From: Silene noctiflora
Taxonomy: Eukaryota > Streptophyta > Magnoliopsida > Caryophyllales > Caryophyllaceae
DNA: 22,575 bases
Direction: 5' to 3'
NCBI GenBank assembly: GCA_009801015.1
Contig: VHZZ01000154.1
Span: 165,292 to 187,866, forward strand
Part shown: one piece after another, positions 18,894 through 22,575 of the stretch
Layout of the letters: the number at the start of each line of letters is the position of its first letter
How positions within the stretch are numbered: position 1 is the stretch's first letter
Position numbers and translations under genes: made by a program
Notes under the pieces: generated by a model
Database searches by the model: none
What the model saw: only the letters and a program-made list of their open reading frames with translations
Told to the model about the DNA's origin: nothing

Positions 18894-19263
18894 GAATTCA
18901 TTACCAGCAATAACTAGATCGTCGACGTGAATCGAATAAAACGTGTAGACATACTTTGCGGGTTGAATAACTGAAAAGAGAGTAATCATATTAAAGAGAG
19001 TAAGTTCCACCGTAATCCAACCCCACGACTTATTGGCTACCAAAGACCACAAGACGAGCTTTTATTAAGTCATTCCATGTTGCCATTCCAATAATATATA
19101 ATTATATAAACCCAACGGCAACTGAGGACCCGTTTACCAGGAACCTCATTGTTTTGAAGTCTTCAATTTCTTCGCGCATAGTTTGACGCCATCCAGCGTC
19201 TTGAACCGCGGCTTTGAAAGTAGATGGTTCAACACCTGCAGTTATAGCTTCAAGAAACATCTG
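18894..19263 (-). pseudogene. Ty1-copia retrotransposon pol (reverse transcriptase) fragment, broken
   Basis: On the minus strand, from 19263 downwards, a frame reads EPSTFKAAVQDAGWR, the start of the copia reverse transcriptase region. Next comes KARLVVFG (about 19060-19035), then a stop and frame changes, then HVDDLVIAGNE (about 18895-18930), which carries the catalytic DD pair of the copia motif. The spacing between the blocks is much too short, so most of the domain has been deleted. Integrase, RNase H and LTRs are not visible. It is a dead relic about 0.5 kb upstream of SPCH. Confidence 0.75.
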
Positions 19264-19777
19264 ATGCCTTATTTTTACAATCTAATTAAAGTACGTAGAC
19301 GACATAAAACTAGTTTATGATAAGCGAAAATTAACTCCGATTTAGTAACTTTTTTTTTTTTCAAAAAAAATATTTATGGAGACCTACGTGGACCCTATGT
19401 CGTGCCCATTGGCCATTAATAATGGGTGTATATCTCGTAGCTTCCCTTTTGAGAGGAAACACATCTTCCAAAAACAATCTCCTAAACTTTTACTTCCTAT
19501 ACAAAACCCTAACATCTCTCTATTTTTCTCTCTCAAACGGCTCTCTTATAACTTCCACATAAATATAGCCTCATGTTTCCTTAGACTTCTATAGTTGTAT
19601 ACATGGTTTCCCAAATAAACAAGGCAACTAATACATCAATACATCATAGATGGTGATAGTTTAGCCCTTTCATTTTTAGTCACTTTCACATTTCCTTTTC
19701 TCTAGGATTTCCTTTCCTATAACTAGAACAATACAAAACCCTTAAAATAAGCTAAGGAACTTAAACCCTAGATAAAA
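19264..19777 (+). promoter_or_regulatory. SPCH promoter and 5' leader region
   Basis: This is the space between the copia relic and the SPCH ATG. Pyrimidine-rich CTCTCTATTTTTCTCTCTC lies at about 19515-19533. An ATAAATATA string at about 19560-19568 is a candidate TATA element. A 17-codon uORF (ATG 19603, stop 19654-19656) would be in the leader if transcription starts upstream of it. These are positional inferences. No factor-specific site was proven. Confidence 0.35.
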
Positions 19778-22025
19778 ATGAGTGAAAGCATGGCAAGTTT
19801 CTTTGAAGGACAAGAGTTTGGAGATCCAAGTTTCTCATCAAAGATACCGGCATCACCGGAAGACCTCTTTAGCATCTTTGATGCCTTAGAAGGATTGCAA
19901 GAAGGCGAAGAGACCTCAAAGAGGTCTTTCTTCTTTCAAGAGCTATCTGAGACTGAGCTCGATGCACTTGAAGGAGAAGGTGATGGTGACGGTGAAGGTG
20001 ATGAACAACCTAAGAGCAAGAAGGCTAAGGTAACTAATAATGTAGAAGATGAAGAAATGAGGGTGGTTGGAGTTGGTGGAGAAGACGGAGAAGGGAGTAA
20101 AATATCTCATATAGCCGTCGAAAGGAACCGTCGGAAGCAAATGAATGAGCATCTTTCCGTTTTACGATCTCTCATGCCATGCTTCTATGTTAAGAGAGTA
20201 AGCCATAGAGAATACATTTTTCTTCTAAAAATTTTAGGAATATTTATATTTTTCTTTTTTTTTTGGCTTTAAAATAAATAAAATTTAAAGTTGTGGAAAT
20301 TAAATCTAGCATGTTCATGTTTTAATTATTTTTATGGATAATATAAGATAGATTTAGTAGGTAAAGTTAGTTATTGATTGGTGATATTTATGACCTAGTT
20401 TCGAATCCTATGAAATGCTCCTAATTAGTCCTTTGCAAAAATGGATTGTTATGTAGCAAAACTCAGATTTAGTATTCGAAAGGAGTGTTGAATAAAAACA
20501 TTTCATTATTCTATATTCTAATATAGGAACGATAAAATTGCTTAGGTGCAACCCCTTCGTACATTAATTCTTTTGTACGAGTATGTGAAATACCTCATTT
20601 AACTATAAGATTGCTTAGGTGCAACCCTTACGTACATTAATTCTTCTGTACGAGTATGTGAAATACCTCATTTATAACTACTAGTAATAAATTAGTGTTG
20701 ATCGTAATAATAAATGAATGTTTAATTTAGCAAACCAAATGATTCTATTACGCGATAAAACAGTCTTATTCTATAATCTATTAGAAACAACATGCTTAAT
20801 ACTCCTAAATGCTAATTAAGCATTATCATTAATTTGTAGGGAGATCAAGCATCAATAATTGGTGGAGTAGTGGACTACATCAATGAGCTCCAACAAGTTC
20901 TTCAATCACTTGAAGCCAAAAAACAAAGAAAAGTGTATAGTGAAGTACTTAGTCCAAGGCTTATTTCTTCAAGTCCAAGACCTTCACCACAAGTACTTAG
21001 CCCTAGATCAAAACCACCCTTAAGTCCAAGGGTAACCCTACCAATTAGTCCAAGAACACCTCAACCAAGTAGTCCTTACACTAACAATAGGCATAGGACT
21101 ACTTACCTTACACCTACAATAACTACTACTAATAATATTGACCTATCCCCTTCCTCTTCCTCCACCTCTTCTATGAATGACCTTGTTGCCAACTTGAAAT
21201 CTCCGGTGGCCGAGGTCGAGGTAAAGTTCTCCGGTCCTAATCTTATTCTAAAGACGGTTTCTCCAAAAATTCCAGGACAAGTTGTGAAGATTGTTTCGAC
21301 ACTAGAAGATTTATCCTTGGAGATTCTTAACATAAGTATTACTACTATGGAGGATACCATGCTCAACTCTTTTACCATTAAGGTAAGTAATTGCTATGAG
21401 AATTAAATATTATAAAATTCTCCTTTAAATGTAGGGAGGACCTCCTCGAGAAGGACACAAGAATTTCTCATATTTTGTTTTTTTTGTTTGTCTATTTTTA
21501 TCACAAAAACTAGACTACAAGAGTACAAGTATCGGGAGCAATCATTTTATACGTAAAATTTTCTAGTTTAACCTAACCGCTAAAAAATGAGAACAAGATA
21601 CGTATGAAATAGGTCTTAAATACAAAACTTCGTATCTCATAATCCTGATTAATAATGAACATTAATTATTGTTATAAATGTTTTAGCCCTGAAAATGCAG
21701 GCTTGAATCCAAATTAAATCGAATGTTATATGTCAAAAAGAAATTATATATCCTATGTTTATACTCAAATTTAGTTAGACACCCTTCAGGCTTCACACCA
21801 CATCCCAAATAATAAGACCGTTATACATTGTACAACCGACGTGCCACATATTGTACCATTTAATAGTCTTATATGAGACAATTTTACGGACTGAAATTAT
21901 ATGTAATTTGTATGTGCATGTCTATTTTCTTATTTGTGCAGATTGGAATTGAATGCCAACTGAGTGTTGAAGAACTGGCTCACCTAATTCAACAGACATT
22001 CTGCTCAACTCCACTAATTTCTTGA
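19778..22025 (+). CDS. SPCH: SPEECHLESS bHLH transcription factor, three exons
   Basis: This nuclear factor starts the asymmetric divisions of the stomatal lineage, working as a heterodimer with ICE1/SCRM-type bHLH proteins. Exons: 19778-20197 (140 codons), 20840-21382 (181) and 21942-22025 (27 plus stop), all phase 0, with donors GTAAGC and GTAAGT. The product is 348 aa (Arabidopsis about 364). Seen: an acidic N-terminus with E/G/D-rich residues 64-76; a bHLH from H111 with H111/E115/R119, the H-E-R triad that reads E-box DNA; the family-typical [20 protein letters not shown]; helix 2 to about 168; a Ser/Thr-Pro domain at 178-244 with ten SP/TP sites, matching the SPCH-specific MAPK target domain absent from MUTE and reduced in FAMA; an ACT-like C-terminus from 265 containing [12 protein letters not shown] 19778 is followed by a second ATG at 19790 (M5), also possible. 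The product ends six residues after the usual QQTFC. In the family, phosphorylation by MAPKs, BIN2 and CDKs controls its stability. Confidence 0.95.
20538..20680 (+). repeat. Tandem duplication (73-bp period) in SPCH intron 1
   Basis: TTGCTTAGGTGCAACCC begins both units (20538 and 20611), and ATGTGAAATACCTCATTTA closes both. Each holds an inverted pair CGTACA...TGTACG; in unit 1 it extends to a perfect 7-bp stem TCGTACA/TGTACGA with a 10-base loop. The units differ at a few bases, so the duplication is old or the second copy is diverging. Confidence 0.8.
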
Positions 22026-22330
22026 ATATACCCCCTGGCCCCCTACAGTTTTTTAGTTAATATTTTGGGTAATTTTTATCGAATTATAATTATTTTATAA
22101 TTCTTAAAATAAAATAAAATAAAAATTGAATTGTGGGGTAAAAATGCATTTATATTTCTGGCATATTCAGAGACTGTAGTTTTTGTGATTATGATGATGA
22201 TTTTGCATCTTAGTTTGTAGTTTTGTATCTTTATGTAATTTTACTATAGTACAAAATTACAGATCGAATAGACCTGTATACACTACAAATGTTGTTATAC
22301 AGACTAGTTTTTAATTTATTTATTTCAAGT
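22026..22330 (+). terminator. SPCH 3' untranslated region with AATAAA-type signals
   Basis: After the stop codon, overlapping AATAAAATAAAATAAAA occurs at about 22107-22122, and T-rich stretches with TTTGTAT words follow. This is the normal layout of a plant polyadenylation region. The cleavage site itself cannot be fixed from sequence. Confidence 0.45.
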
Positions 22331-22403
22331 AATGAATTTACTCTTATTTAAATCGTGTGTTCTGATGTTTAACTTATCGGATTTTCTAATGTGTACCCTA
22401 AAT

Positions 22404-22498
22404 CCTAAGGGCATATGATAAGAAGTTATATAAGGAAATCTTAAAAATAAAATCTTAAAAATATTTTCTTAAATGGTTTCTTATCATGTACCCTTAGG
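22404..22498. repeat. MITE with 21-bp CCTAAGGG termini
   Basis: CCTAAGGGCATATGATAAGAA on the left and its inverse on the right (reverse complement CCTAAGGGTACATGATAAGAA) differ at two bases. The 95-bp element has an A/T-rich middle with AAATCTTAAAAAT blocks and could fold into one long hairpin. No target duplication is obvious. It lies about 380 bp after the SPCH stop. Confidence 0.65.
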
Positions 22499-22575
22499 AC
22501 ATGATAAAATCCCACTGAACAATGAATAATTTAAAAATATTAGTTACAAATTTTCAATTATTGTTTTTTTTTTTT

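Noticed and set aside
21103..21378. 91-codon minus-strand open frame
   Set aside because: It is the antisense shadow of SPCH exon 2.

Overview
The window is plant nuclear DNA, AT-rich, with intron-split genes and dense small transposable elements. The two gene models and the abundance of Stowaway-type ends (TACTCCCTCCGT, TACTCCGTA) fit a eudicot, most likely Caryophyllales (spinach/beet/amaranth alliance). The order is an inference from repeat style. There are no bacterial features, CRISPR arrays or operons.

Two genes are well supported, both on the + strand. The first (1070..7169, ten exons) encodes the mitochondrial-type dihydrofolate synthetase of folate synthesis (DHFS/GLA1 group). Every exon junction keeps the reading frame, and the joined product is 541 residues. 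The second (19778..22025, three exons) encodes SPEECHLESS (SPCH), the bHLH factor that starts the stomatal lineage. Its product is 348 residues, with an intact bHLH, a Ser/Thr-Pro-rich phosphorylation domain and the conserved ACT-like C-terminus. The genes act in unrelated processes and are simply neighbours about 12.6 kb apart.

Layout: 1-1069 is the 5' flank/leader of DHFS, with an 8-bp-TSD MITE and a 29-codon uORF whose stop overlaps the main ATG. Within DHFS, introns 1, 5, 7 and 9 carry repeat insertions. 7170-9300 is 3' flank with a dispersed GTGTCG-type repeat and two weak exon-like pieces. 9300-13100 holds Stowaway MITEs, SINEs (one with a perfect 13-bp target duplication), a foldback MITE and microsatellites. 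13270-13670 and 17690-17995 hold CAGTT-rich hAT-like MITEs. 13911-15600 is a head-to-tail pair of Helitron-like elements. 15601-17020 has no gene. 17028-17417 is a tandem MITE dimer. 18458-18833 is a hAT-type MITE. 18894-19263 is a broken Ty1-copia reverse transcriptase fragment on the minus strand, 0.5 kb upstream of SPCH. The window ends with the SPCH 3' region and a 95-bp MITE.

I found no convincing new multi-gene system. The observations most worth checking are the inverted SINE arms flanking DHFS exons 6-7 (possible circular RNA), the uORF/ATG overlap, the tandem Helitron pair, and the repeated hairpin unit in SPCH intron 1.
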